Source: Rhynchospora pubera
Lineage: Eukaryota > Streptophyta > Magnoliopsida > Poales > Cyperaceae
Length of the DNA stretch: 64,000 bases
Reading direction: 5' to 3'
NCBI GenBank assembly: GCA_028095005.1
Contig: CM051460.1
Coordinates: forward strand, 23,421,501 to 23,485,500
Each line of letters opens with the position of its first letter. The stretch's first letter is position 1. The notes below the pieces were generated by a model that made no database searches, had not been told where the DNA came from, and saw only the letters and a list, made by a program, of their open reading frames with translations. This document shows positions 35,758 through 46,734 of the stretch, piece after piece. The position numbers and the translations under genes are program-made.

Positions 35758-38700
35758 CTAGAGGTTTTGAAAGAAAGATCTTTCATCTAACATATTATCA
35801 ATATGCCCGACAATTGTTGCTAGATGATTGATTATTTCCTCAGGAGCTTCCTTTGTTTCTTCGAGCACCTTTTCCAAATCTGCTAATTGTTCGTTAACAA
35901 AATAACAATTTCCGGTCTTCACCATATTTGCTGTTAATCGTGATAGCGAATCAGCCAATACATTCATTTTGCCATCAATATGCTCGAAATTTACTTGCAC
36001 TCCTGTTCCTGTAACAAAATCAACAAAATTAATCCATCGAACTCTTGAAGGTTTGTTTTGTGCTGATTTGTTATAGAAACTGATTATGGCCTGGCAATCA
36101 GTTCTGAGAGTGATCTCCTTTTGATCCAGGTAGTGGATCTTGAGTGCCTTCATTGTTTCCATGCAAGCATAGATTTCTGCATCTATTGTGGATTTAATCA
36201 CTGGGAATTTCCCACTTGCATACGCACAAACTTTCTCCGTGTTTCGGGGGTCATGTTTCGCTTTCTTCCATTTGCATACTCCGCCCCACCCTTCCATGCA
36301 TCCGTCTGTTTCAAGGATGATGTAGGATCCTTCCGGAGGAAGCTCGAGATCTGGGAGTTGCTGTACCGCTTGTTTAACCTTTCTGATGATCTCATAGTCT
36401 GAGCTCTTAAGCCTTTTATCACCGTGTTCGCTCGTTTTCGAGTATAATGGCCCAAGTAATGTTCCCAATTTTGGTATGTATGATCTGGCGTAGTTGAGGA
36501 TGCCAAGCCATGATCTCATACCAGCCTTCTCCTTCAATTTTTCTTCATCAAAAGAAATGATCTTCTTGATTATATGCGGCTGAAGTTTGATTTTTCTGTT
36601 TCCAATAACTGCACCCAGAAATTCGATTTCCTGTACAGCTATTTTCATTTTAGTTGGGGAGAGTACAAGCCCCCATTTCTCACAAATTGTCAGCATAGCC
36701 TCCAAGTGTTTGGCATGCTGTTCTTCATCATCAGAAAACACCAGTATATCATCGATGTAGACTGCTATGAAGTTTTCCGTTCCCCGGAAGCAGTCGTCCA
36801 TCTTTCTTTGAAAAATTGCTGGTGCATTTTTCAACCCGAATGGCATAACTAGCCATTCATACAAGCCATTTGGAACGACAAAAGCCGTCCACTCAACCGA
36901 TTCAGGATCCATTACCACCTGATGGAACCCACTTTTTAAGTCGAATTTCGAATAAATCCGACTATTGCCGACTTTCTTAAGGATGGTATTAATTCCTGGC
37001 AAACTATATTGGTCTTTGTGGGTATTATCATTGAGGGTGCGGTAATTAAATACCATACGCTCCTTGCCTTTGATTTCAGCATCAGTCTTTGGATCTATTG
37101 ATGTACCTGAGTTTACCATCATTGCCATGGTTCTGTGTCGGCTCTTACTGGGTCGTATCACTCCAATCTTGAGTAGCGCCTGAACATGCTTGTCAAATTG
37201 TTCTTTCATTGCTGGTGTGACATGTTTCAGGGGTTTATCTTGGATTGTGATATCCGGGTTGATAATGTCTAACTTGCACTTAACCCGATTCTTTTCCCAG
37301 TGTTGGAGAGGATTTTCTCCAATATACCCTTGTTCTCTTAATCTCTCCAAAAGAGGTCTGAACCTTTCCTTGAATTTCTGCGATTCTTCACCACAGGAGT
37401 ATGCAGTGATTCTCTGAATCTCAAAATACTCTAGCTCAGACAGCTCTAATTCTTCGATTGCTGCTGAAGCTGCCACCTCAGCGTCAACTTTTGTCGCGAT
37501 TGTTGTAACATTTTTGTAAAATGTTACCATTTGGCCCTCAATCCTAAGCCCTCCTTGCATGGCTCGGATGAAATTACAACCAATCAGCATTTGGATCCCA
37601 TCCCTCTGCTCCATTGGGAATGCATAGGTGAAAGGGATACGAAAACGGTTTTCCTCGATAGCCATCATTCCGCCTTTGAGTTTTTGGTTGGCTATTTGAG
37701 AAGAGTTAACCCCGTTGATTTGAATGGGGTACGCACTTGGTTCCAAAGCTTCTTTTGGAACTGCATTCTGGTCTACACAACAAACTGTTGCGCCAGTGTC
37801 CAAAATTGCTTGGATTTTGAACTTCTCAACCCCTGGTATTTCCATTGTCAGCTCAATATTATAGAGTCTGTTTAAGACTCTTTTCCCTTTTCTTGGATCC
37901 GGAACTTGGGTACTAATGTATTCGTTTCTATCTGTCAGCATCTTGATTACCACTCCATTTTGTTTCTGGATATAGTTTTCAATTGCTTCATCATCCGAAT
38001 CAACTTCTTCAAGAATTGGCTTTTCTGGAGCTTTTCCTTTTGTTGGATCTCGCATTTCATCCCGATCCTTTCCCATCTCCAATTCCTCAATTCTTTCCTT
38101 TAGCCTTTGATTTTCTGCTAAGAGGAAATTTGTATACCCCATCAGCTCATTGATTAGGGTATCTTTGTTGTCATACTGGGGATTTGATCTTTGTATTGTC
38201 AACCTTCTTCCCAGGTTGAATCTCGAACACATCGGGCAGACAGTCAAATGACATATACTGCAATGTGCTCTCATCCTTGGATTAGTCTGCTCCTTGCAGA
38301 ACAGACACCTCATAAATTCTTGCGCCACTGGTCTGTTGTCCTCCCATTGATGCGCACAGTTTTGGATTTCTTGGGGCACCGAGGTCACCACCCGCCATGA
38401 GATTTCTTCATTCGTTATCATCATTGCAGTTTCGTATGGTACCTCATTTATACCAGTCATCAAAGAATGACTAGTATTTCCTTCCCCTTCTGAAAATGAA
38501 CAGATTGCATCACTATCTGGTTCATTTTGATCTACTGAGAGCACGTCCCAGTCGTCATCTAGATCTAGATTTTCGACTATGGCTGCTCTTGCAATGTTGC
38601 CCTTTTGTCTTGTGCAGTTGCGGGCAAAATGTCCCTCTTCACCACATATAAAGCACTTGCATTTCCTTACTTTATCTGCGTGCTTTCTTTTGAATACTCT

Positions 38701-41166
38701 GATGTGCGTATCATGTGGTTTGCCTCGGTATGTCTTCGCCTTTCGGAGACCATACTTCTTGTTCCTTTGATAGTAACCCGGCACTGGTATACGGCTACAG
38801 AATGAGAGGTCTTTGAGACTTCTTTGGAGTGCAACTCTCTTACACTGCTCTGCCAGATACTGGTAGGTGAAATGTATTCTTGGAATAACACCTACAGTAT
38901 TGCCTGGGTATTTTTCAGTAAACGCCTTCTCAATTTCTCCACCAATAATCGGGGGCATTTTTCTGAAAAACTTTGTTGAGAGTTCAGGAGATATGTACAT
39001 TCTTCCTGATTTTGCCGCTAAGATCTTATAATCATTTATATAGTCGAAAAGATCCTTCACATTGTGGCATGAAAGCCTCTCCAGGTCATTGTACGCTCGA
39101 TCTTGCTCTTCAGTGGACCCGGTCGTCGGGTCCTCCAACAGGAACATTCGTCTGATTTGTGATATTACATTTTGCGGATCATCGGCGATATTCACTAATT
39201 CTTCATATTCAGTGGGGAATGCCATTCTCCACTGAATCCAGGTCTTTTTCTCTGTTTCTCCTAAGAGATTTTCGATGTAGTTGACCTTCGATTTGTTATC
39301 TGCCCAGTTTTTCTCATTTATCAGGTTGAGCGTGATCGATTCCCACCGGGAAATAACCTCTGAGTATAGCCCAATATCTTCTGGTAAAACCAGGATTGCG
39401 CCTTGACTGGCTTGGGCTGTTGGCAAATTAAACCTTTCATTCATTTGCCTTGCATAACCACCGCGGATGTTGCCCAACCGTGCTTTTATCTCCGGGATTT
39501 GGGGATTCTGGGGTTGTCTTGAACCAGGTGGGTACATGGCTGGTCCCATGATTGGTTCAGGTGGTATTCTTGTGAGTGAAGACTCTGCGGTTGAGAGTAC
39601 TGTCTCCACTTTCTTTTTGAGATTTTTGAACTGTGGGTATTCCATCTCTTCTACCATATAAACCGTTTCGAATAAGTCCTCGTCCCACTTTGTTTTAGAA
39701 TTTGGGGAACTTGAACTGGCATCTTCCCCACCACCTTTCGCTAGAAGACATAGCAAGTCTTCATCTTGGTTTGCCGATGCATCCAATTGAGATAGGAATT
39801 GCACCGTAGAGAATGTCTCGTCTTCGTCTGACTCATCCCATTGACAAGTCATCATGAGGGCTTGTTCCTCAAACCACTCGCTTTCTGCATCAATGGTTTC
39901 TAGCCAATTAAACTCTGCAAATGTCATTTGCACGAGTTCGTCTTCGTCGTCTAGTTGTTCAATAGCAAACCATTGATACGGATTTATTGGTTCCATCATT
40001 TCAACTGTTGGTTCAGTTTGTTCGGCTTTGAGTATTGCCAAGAACCATTTTCCCAATAAGGGACCATCATCTTGCTCAGTTTCGTCATCTTCGCTGAATT
40101 CCTCAGGGTCTGAATATATTTCTGGGAATTCTGGGTCATCTTCAAATGGCCAATCATCATCTATTGTGAGTAGATTGATGAATTCTTGTTCTAATTCTTC
40201 TTCATCATTTTCTCCACGAATAGCTTCTTGTTCAGGGGTTGTTGTTGTATACCCCGCAAATCTGACGGATAATGAGCCGTCTGTCCTTGCTCGGATTCGT
40301 GCTACTTGGGGATTCTGAACTTGTGAGATGACAGCTGGTCTCACAAGCCACTGCCTTCCACGGAGTTCTGTAGTTGTACGTTGCGAGCCAGGGATGGCCC
40401 GAACTCCTCGACTTGCTAGGTGGTCTGCCACGTTTTGAACATTGTATCTGAAATTTGTGTGGCTTGTATTGGACAGTCGTCCAATTAGAGACCTTGAGAG
40501 TAAAAGGTTACTCTCTCCACCTTGCCATCCTTCATACCCGTGAGTTTGAATCACTAGTTGAATGTGATCTCTGAAGTCACGGATACTTAGAGTCATATCT
40601 GGGGCAGTATATGCCAACTGCGTCCCAGATGTGAGATCCATCTCCATAGAGCTGATGACAGCTCTATCATCTCGCCATCTAGTATCTCTGATTAATACTA
40701 GTGCATTCACACCTGCACTTCGCCTGTGCAACGTGTACAATCGAACCATAATTAGTCCGATATGCAGATGTTGGAGCCCTTCTTGCAAAAGTCTGTTAAA
40801 ACTTTCTTCAGAGATGAACGGTAGCTCCACTTGCTGGCCATCTGTGACCAACGTTCTTTCATCCGAGTAATGTTGGTATACTCGGTGCCTGCTCTCTGAC
40901 CATCCAGCTTGGTACAGAGTTTCTGCTGGGACTTGCTGTGCTCGTCTGTATTGGGAGATGTTGAGCTCAGCATCAGGATTCATTTGTGACTCAAGGCTTC
41001 GCTGATACCGTCGAGATTGACCAGGGAGCCTCCTCTGAGCCTCAAATCTAAGTCTAGATCCAAGGCGATAGCCACGGATCTGATCTTCAACAGTAGGGGT
41101 TTGATTTGTGTCTCTTTCTGACACTGATGGTCTTGCTGCCTCTGTTGTTGTTTGCGTACTGCTCAT
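35758..41166 (-). CDS. Endogenous badnavirus-like polyprotein (ORF3, 1802 aa)
   Basis: The frame is uninterrupted. Domains in order: movement-protein region (about residues 110-300); an acidic linker; the coat-protein region, ending with a CCHC knuckle (near residue 835, CFICGEEGHFARNC); a second Cys cluster with spacing Cx2Cx11Cx2Cx4Cx2C (starting CLFC), a motif typical of badnaviruses; an aspartic protease with DTGA (near 1122); reverse transcriptase with YIDD (near 1470); and RNase H (near 1619, ETDG). Together these would produce movement, capsid and replication proteins of a plant pararetrovirus. The length fits badnavirus ORF3. The start overlaps ORF2 by 4 nt (ATGA), as in that genus. 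An intact frame suggests a recent integration; whether it is expressed cannot be told. Confidence 0.9.
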   Translation of the reverse strand: MSSTQTTTEAARPSVSERDTNQTPTVEDQIRGYRLGSRLRFEAQRRLPGQSRRYQRSLESQMNPDAELNISQYRRAQQVPAETLYQAGWSESRHRVYQHYSDERTLVTDGQQVELPFISEESFNRLLQEGLQHLHIGLIMVRLYTLHRRSAGVNALVLIRDTRWRDDRAVISSMEMDLTSGTQLAYTAPDMTLSIRDFRDHIQLVIQTHGYEGWQGGESNLLLSRSLIGRLSNTSHTNFRYNVQNVADHLASRGVRAIPGSQRTTTELRGRQWLVRPAVISQVQNPQVARIRARTDGSLSVRFAGYTTTTPEQEAIRGENDEEELEQEFINLLTIDDDWPFEDDPEFPEIYSDPEEFSEDDETEQDDGPLLGKWFLAILKAEQTEPTVEMMEPINPYQWFAIEQLDDEDELVQMTFAEFNWLETIDAESEWFEEQALMMTCQWDESDEDETFSTVQFLSQLDASANQDEDLLCLLAKGGGEDASSSSPNSKTKWDEDLFETVYMVEEMEYPQFKNLKKKVETVLSTAESSLTRIPPEPIMGPAMYPPGSRQPQNPQIPEIKARLGNIRGGYARQMNERFNLPTAQASQGAILVLPEDIGLYSEVISRWESITLNLINEKNWADNKSKVNYIENLLGETEKKTWIQWRMAFPTEYEELVNIADDPQNVISQIRRMFLLEDPTTGSTEEQDRAYNDLERLSCHNVKDLFDYINDYKILAAKSGRMYISPELSTKFFRKMPPIIGGEIEKAFTEKYPGNTVGVIPRIHFTYQYLAEQCKRVALQRSLKDLSFCSRIPVPGYYQRNKKYGLRKAKTYRGKPHDTHIRVFKRKHADKVRKCKCFICGEEGHFARNCTRQKGNIARAAIVENLDLDDDWDVLSVDQNEPDSDAICSFSEGEGNTSHSLMTGINEVPYETAMMITNEEISWRVVTSVPQEIQNCAHQWEDNRPVAQEFMRCLFCKEQTNPRMRAHCSICHLTVCPMCSRFNLGRRLTIQRSNPQYDNKDTLINELMGYTNFLLAENQRLKERIEELEMGKDRDEMRDPTKGKAPEKPILEEVDSDDEAIENYIQKQNGVVIKMLTDRNEYISTQVPDPRKGKRVLNRLYNIELTMEIPGVEKFKIQAILDTGATVCCVDQNAVPKEALEPSAYPIQINGVNSSQIANQKLKGGMMAIEENRFRIPFTYAFPMEQRDGIQMLIGCNFIRAMQGGLRIEGQMVTFYKNVTTIATKVDAEVAASAAIEELELSELEYFEIQRITAYSCGEESQKFKERFRPLLERLREQGYIGENPLQHWEKNRVKCKLDIINPDITIQDKPLKHVTPAMKEQFDKHVQALLKIGVIRPSKSRHRTMAMMVNSGTSIDPKTDAEIKGKERMVFNYRTLNDNTHKDQYSLPGINTILKKVGNSRIYSKFDLKSGFHQVVMDPESVEWTAFVVPNGLYEWLVMPFGLKNAPAIFQRKMDDCFRGTENFIAVYIDDILVFSDDEEQHAKHLEAMLTICEKWGLVLSPTKMKIAVQEIEFLGAVIGNRKIKLQPHIIKKIISFDEEKLKEKAGMRSWLGILNYARSYIPKLGTLLGPLYSKTSEHGDKRLKSSDYEIIRKVKQAVQQLPDLELPPEGSYIILETDGCMEGWGGVCKWKKAKHDPRNTEKVCAYASGKFPVIKSTIDAEIYACMETMKALKIHYLDQKEITLRTDCQAIISFYNKSAQNKPSRVRWINFVDFVTGTGVQVNFEHIDGKMNVLADSLSRLTANMVKTGNCYFVNEQLADLEKVLEETKEAPEEIINHLATIVGHIDNMLDERSFFQNL

Positions 41167-41570
41167 GCTGCCTTCTTTTTCTCAGCTTCAAATATTTCTT
41201 TTGGGTTTTTGAACACAAAGAGTTTGCCTTTCGGTTTTGGTACTGCCGGCTTACTGGGCTCTCCTAAGCTCAGCTTCTGAAGTTGTTGCTGGATCTGGTC
41301 TAGGGAGTCAGTCAGGTCGTCAGGTTGAGTGCCTTCTTTCCCTTTCACAGCCTCAAGCCTTTTGACTACTACCTTCAGATCCTCGATTTGTTCAGTCAAT
41401 TTAAGCAACAATTGTATAATTGTGTTATTTTGCTTAAATTGGACTTCTGTTGTTCTCCCGGTTATGTCCTGTGGCTTGACAAAACCGACCGCCGGTGAAT
41501 GGATTGATTCGGTTGCTTTTAGTGCTTCTCTGTAAATTGTGCTGTTCGCGCTGAGGCGCCAATCGCTCAT
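41163..41570 (-). CDS. Badnavirus ORF2-like virion-associated protein (135 aa)
   Basis: It sits just upstream of the polyprotein with the ATGA stop/start overlap. A central heptad-rich region (about residues 45-75) is coiled-coil-like, and the C-terminus is Lys/Pro-rich and basic, as in badnavirus ORF2 products that bind nucleic acid and associate with virions. The expected ORF1 upstream is missing: only about 300 nt separate this ORF from the element's end. Confidence 0.75.
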   Translation of the reverse strand: MSDWRLSANSTIYREALKATESIHSPAVGFVKPQDITGRTTEVQFKQNNTIIQLLLKLTEQIEDLKVVVKRLEAVKGKEGTQPDDLTDSLDQIQQQLQKLSLGEPSKPAVPKPKGKLFVFKNPKEIFEAEKKKAA

Positions 41571-41877
41571 AGGAAAATAAAATTTTTATAAGAATTTTTG
41601 AGTTTCTAAAGTCTATTCTTAATTTCTAAATGACTTTTTATTTCAAAAATATCCTAGGTCGGTATTTCGGGTTCAATTATACCATTTCATTAATGTTCTG
41701 TTCAAAATCTTAAATTCCTTTGTTTACACATCTGGTTTTTACTGGGGACAGTTTTTGGGGTTCCTAAAGCATTTTTATATGGTGAGAGTGGCATTTATGA
41801 AAGAAATAAATTCTGGGTGGCATTTCCACAATTTCCTCATTTTTGAGTGGCAAAAAGACAATTTTCCCAAAATATAA

Positions 41878-42186
41878 ATATAGTTTAACTATTCTCTATT
41901 TCTCTGTCCATAATCTGTCTACAAAGACTACTATGCCGAACCGATCCGCTGCATGGTTTAGACTTTATAACTCCGCCACAAGTTGTGGCATTGTTTATAC
42001 AGCCCCTGTTGTGTTGGGACTTGGGAGTGTTTGCTCTCTACCTGTCTACCATCAAATTCAAATCCCCAACAAGCACCAAATATTTTGATTCACATTTCAG
42101 ATCCGCCACAGAAGATCCTCGCCATGAATTAAATTAGTCAATGAAGTCGTCAAGATCTCGCCCCGGAGCGAGGAGAAGAGGGAATG
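41878..42186. other. Intergenic, no gene seen
   Basis: Sequence between the Mutator-like element and the next foldback. It has short frames only. Confidence 0.4.
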
Positions 42187-42598
42187 AAATCCTCTACAGC
42201 CATTTTTTGACTGCTCCAAGCAGTCCTTTCTCTTTTTTTTTAATATTTTAAAATTTAGAAATTCAAATGGAGAATCCAAACCGTTGATCTTATTAAATTT
42301 TATCGGCGATGCATTTTCATATAAATTTTATAAAATTTAAAGTCGATTTGATACTAGATCAAGAGGTCAACAAATGAACGAATCTGGTTAGATTAATTCT
42401 AATACGTTCATAATTATGTCATTTAATCATGTATCAAATCAACTTCAAATTTTATAAAATTTATATGATAACGCATCGCCGATAAAATTTAACAAGATCA
42501 ACGGTTTGGATTCTCCATTTGAATTTCTAAATTTTGAAATATTAAAAAAAAAGAGAAAGGACTGCTTGGAGCAGTCAAAAAATGGCTGTAGAGGATTT
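42187..42598. mobile_element. Foldback MITE (412 bp)
   Basis: Starts AAATCCTCTACAGCCATTTT and ends with its reverse complement. The inverted similarity runs for almost the whole element, including GGAGAATCCAAACCGTTGAT on one arm and its complement on the other. No clear TSD. Confidence 0.8.
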
Positions 42599-42784
42599 TA
42601 GTCCAGGAGAAGAGAGCTTCCAAATCGTGAAGAAAAACATTCCGTATGATAAATAAAGTAATAAACGAATTAAAAAATTTATTGAGGAGGAATTTTCAAA
42701 CAGCAAAAATAACACAAAACAAGGATCCTAGCGATTGGAGGAGCGTATTATTATTATTTTTTTGATAAAAGTAGCCTAATCAAT

Positions 42785-42924
42785 GGCTCCGTTTGGATGG
42801 TGTGGGAATAAGAGGAATAAGGAAAGAAGTATTAGAAAGTGTGTAACTTTATGAAGAATTTGAATTGTTTATAATAAATTTACTTTCTTATTCCCTAATT
42901 CCTATAACTCATCCAAACGGAGCC
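42785..42924. mobile_element. GTTTGGAT-family MITE (140 bp), inverted core
   Basis: Ends GGCTCCGTTTGGAT / ATCCAAACGGAGCC, with AAT on both sides (42782-42784, 42925-42927). The core block is in the opposite orientation to most other copies. Confidence 0.85.
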
Positions 42925-43144
42925 AATGATACCTGCATCCATTAAGCATGCCAAAGTGTCACACAAAAAGTGACTAAAACAGTAAATAATCTACTCCTAT
43001 TTCTACGCAATATGTTACTGTTAGCCATCCAAAATAAAGCCTTTAAGTGACATGTTACAAACCAAAACATCCAACACATAAAGAAAAAACTGAAAATTAG
43101 TCCAGAAGATCATCTTCAGTTGCTTCTTCTTGATGTGTGTGTGT

Positions 43145-45708
43145 TGTTAGAGTTATGTCCTAGAAGTTAATAATTTAATGACTTAAATATTAGTTTATGT
43201 TATGGATGATATTTTATCATCTGTTCCTAGGTTTATTATTGACAGATCATTCAGGTTGAGGTTCTGAATTGTAGATCTCTGTGGATCATTCTTTAGAATG
43301 ATAATAATAAATCTAAATGGTCCATAATATTGATAATTAACAAGGAACATTAATTATCATATAAGATTAGTATGTAAGTTAATTGATGATTAAGCTCTAC
43401 AAATCATAGGTAAAGAGTTACCAATTTAATTGCATATGTGTATGTTATTGGAACATAGCACATGACTTGACCCATCGAAATAAACATATGGATTGTGTTA
43501 TGTGTCATTGTTTATTTCGTTATGATTTTGGTTCTAAGTTTGAGATGATTATCTTTTCCACATGAGGATAGGTTCTATAAATCTTGTCTACCGCTGATTC
43601 CTGATAAGGACTGCTATACGGACTTGATTTAAGTTCTCTTGAATTGTGCGGGGAAAAGCTAATCATCAAGAAAACCGTATGTCCCTCATTAATTCACTTA
43701 GTGAGTGACGATATCTGTTTGGGCCCCTTGATGGAGATAGATTGTTTGCATGCAATTTTTGTACAATTATCTCTAGATCAAGAAACGTATAATCTGCAAG
43801 AATGACACATTCCTATCTTGGATTATACGATGATATCGTGTGACATAAGAATCAAAATAGAAAAACATAATTATTCTCTTATGCAGGATTGAAATATTGT
43901 AGCAGTACAATATTTGTGTGAATTGGGAATCATAACGTGTTGCTAGATACCGCTTATGATTATTGGAATCATAACGTTTTGACCAAGACAGTGCTTTATT
44001 TATTATTCGCAACAGTGAAAATTGCGAATAATATGACGAATTGATTAATTAATTATGTACCGTTATAGAACGTACTAACTAATTAAGTCAAACGGGTCAT
44101 ATAGAAATAAATAATAGCATAGGCTAATCCTAGGATAATTATTAAATAGTTAATAATTATTTTGGTTCAACTTAATTTAATATAAATAGTTATATTGAAT
44201 TATTGGGCTAATTTGTATATAGCAAATCTATAGTCCAAACAAAGAGCAATTGGAAATGGATTTAATTATAAGAATTAGAGCCCATTTAAGGAGTAAAAGG
44301 CCCATAAAACCCACTATAGGGGCCGGCCATAGAGTGGTAGGTAGGGATGGCAATTGTGTAATTTTCTAGCAAGTTGCACCTAGAGTTGGTTGGCTATAAA
44401 AGTACCCCTAGGGATCTATTTTCTCTCTCCTCTCTTCCAAGCCGCCACCACCCATCCTCCCGAAAAATTTAATACTAACCTTACTGTTCATATTAATTTT
44501 GATAATAACAGAAAAAAATTGAAATTTTAATACTAACGTTGCTGGATCGTCATCCCAGTTGACGAAAGCTCAATACCCTTGGATCGTCATCCTAGTTGAC
44601 GATCCAAGCTTGGATCGCCATCCAAAATAACAATCCAACAAAAAAAACCAAATATTTTAAGTTTCTGAAATTTTTTTATTTGGATCGTCATCCGAAATGA
44701 CGATCCAAACAAAAAATTTCAGAAACTTTTTTTTAATGCAAATTTTGCATTTTAGCCCCCAAATTTTTTATTATTACAAAATATATAATTTATGATTAAA
44801 AATTAAACATAATTAAAACATCTATTATAAAAATATAAGTATATAATTAAATTATGCATGTTAAATACATAATATTTTATATGTTTGTAATATTTATTTA
44901 TACATATATATATATATAATGTAACATTTATTTTATATATTAAATACATATTATTGTATATAATTAAAATATATGATGCATGTTATTATGTAAATATATT
45001 TCTATGAATATTTATTTATACATTTAAAAAATTATATATTAATATCTACATTTAATGTATAACAATTTTTTTTATTGGACTATTATGTAAAAAATCACAT
45101 ATTTTAAAAATTTCAGAAACTTAAAATATTTGGTTTTTTTGTTGGATCGTTATTTCGGATGACGATCCAAGCTTGGATCGTCAACTGGGATGACGATCCA
45201 AGGGTATTAAGCTTTCGTCAACTGGGATGATGATCCAGCAACGTTAGTATTAAAATTTCGATTTTTTTCTATTATTATCAAAATTAATATGAACAGTAAG
45301 GTTAGTATTAATTTTTTCGGCCCTTCCTCTCCCTCCTCTTGGCCGTGCGCCGCCCCTCTCCTCCTCCTCTCTTGCTCATGTGTTGAGCCACACACCCTCC
45401 ATTAATATCTTTTTGGTGAATTAGAAGAGGGTGTCATCTTAGGATTAGCTTAGTTCTCATTGAATTTGCTAGTACAAAATCAATTAGAGAGCTTGGCTAA
45501 TCTCTAGGTGGACAGACTCGAGGCGATTTGGAGAAGAAGGAGAAGCACGCCACCGATTTCTAGGCCGAGGAATCGAGCCTCTTGGTTGCTATACCAAGAG
45601 AGGTACAAACTTTCACCTTATTCTCTTGTGTCTATTCAACTTGAGTACTAGATCATTTATGTGTTGTCTTAATTGGTTAACTAAGGGTAATTAGCACATT
45701 TCCTAACA
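43145..45708. mobile_element. Solo LTR, 2.56 kb, with a nested foldback element
   Basis: It begins TGTTAG and ends CTAACA, flanked by TGTGT on both sides (43140-43144, 45709-45713). A TATA box CTATAAAA lies at 44394-44401. About 0.86 kb of its length is a later foldback insertion (44460-45320). No gag or pol sequence is present, so it is a solo LTR left by recombination. Confidence 0.8.
44460..45320. mobile_element. Long-armed foldback element inside the solo LTR (861 bp)
   Basis: The two arms, each over 200 bp, are near-perfect inverted copies starting CCGAAAAA. Each arm also holds small palindromes of the type TTGGATCGTCATCC..GTTGACGATCCAA. The centre is very AT-rich. The flanks CCCATCCT/CCCTTCCT could be a decayed 8-bp duplication. 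Confidence 0.8.
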
Positions 45709-45868
45709 TGTGTGTCTTTTTTTTTTTGAAGGTAGGGAAGGGACTCGCCTACAATTTCATTGAACGAAAAATTTTCATACATAAAAGAAAAGGAAAAGGA
45801 AAAGATCCAAGTATCTGTATGGTGAACCTATTTACAACACCCTAAAAACCACAAAAAGAATTAAGAAT

Positions 45869-46271
45869 GAGAAATGCTAGAGTCTAATATATTAGACGGA
45901 TGGACTTCGTCCAATACGATCATTTTTACGTTTTTAAATTTCAAATAACCGATCCGAATAGTTCAATATGTTCTTCATATTGATAACTTATAAGAAACCA
46001 ATTTTTACATTTTTTCGAAAATTTTTACTATTTTTTGGTATTTTCTAAAATCATTGTTATTGGACGATCCATAATGTTTATATCATGAATTTTCAAAAAT
46101 ACCAAAAAAAAGTAAAAAAATTCGAAAAAAATGTAAAAATTGGTTTCTTGTAAGTTTTCAATATGGAGAACATATTGAATGGTTCGGATCGGTCATTTGA
46201 AATTTAAAAATATAAAAACAATCATATTGGTCGGACCTATCTGTCCTATATATAGGACACTATCATTTCTC
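45869..46271. mobile_element. Mutator-like MITE with 9-bp TSD (403 bp)
   Basis: Starts GAGAAATGCTAGAGTCTAAT and ends ..CACTATCATTTCTC; the arms are inverted repeats along most of the length. The 9-bp duplication is ATTAAGAAT: left copy 45860-45868, right copy split as ATT (46272-46274) and ATTAAGAAT (46433-46441) by a later MITE. Confidence 0.8.
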
Positions 46272-46274
46272 ATT

Positions 46275-46432
46275 GGCCCCGTTTGGATCGTATGGGAATA
46301 GGAGGAATAGCTTCATCCTAGACATAAATTTATTATAAACAATCCAAACTTTTCACAAAGTTACACACTTCCCAATACTTTCCACCTAGGAATAGACTAT
46401 TCCTCTTATTCCTAAGCAATCTAAACAGAGCC
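46275..46432. mobile_element. GTTTGGAT-family MITE inserted in another element's TSD (158 bp)
   Basis: Ends GGCCCCGTTTGGAT / ATCTAAACAGAGCC, with ATT on both sides (46272-46274, 46433-46435). It landed in the right-hand TSD copy of the preceding Mutator-like MITE. Confidence 0.85.
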
Positions 46433-46734
46433 ATTAAGAATTATCTACCCAAGCTCTAATATCTTGATGTGTGTTCTTTTGTTGGAAATTAGCTTCCATC
46501 CCAGATTGTGTACCTGTCCAAAACACAAATAAGCTTATAATTGTTACAAATAAGCTGGAAATATTTATTCCATCCGAAACCCCTTGTTGCTGAAAAATTA
46601 TCCTATTTCTTAAGCCCCAGGTAGCCCACATAAAAGCAGAAAAGTAAAGTTTTAAAAAACCTTGCTTTCTTTTTTCTAGAGTGCAACAATTTGATCTAGG
46701 ATGGAATTTATTACACAGGGAATAGCTTCTCATT

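Larger units (their letters stand above)
34311..41868. mobile_element. Mutator-like TIR element carrying an endogenous badnavirus-like genome (7.56 kb)
   Basis: The left end starts GGGACAATTTTGTTTGTGCC and the right end, reversed, starts GGGAAAATTGTCTTTTTGCC. By hand, the first 53 positions match at 42 (79%). The element is flanked by an exact 9-bp duplication AAAATATAA (34302-34310, 41869-41877), the size made by Mutator-like transposases. Between the ends, nearly all identifiable sequence is pararetroviral (ORF2, polyprotein, small ORF, TATA box, primer site), on the minus strand. No transposase gene is seen, so the element would depend on one elsewhere. Whether the virus joined the element before or after its insertion here cannot be told. 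Confidence 0.75.
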
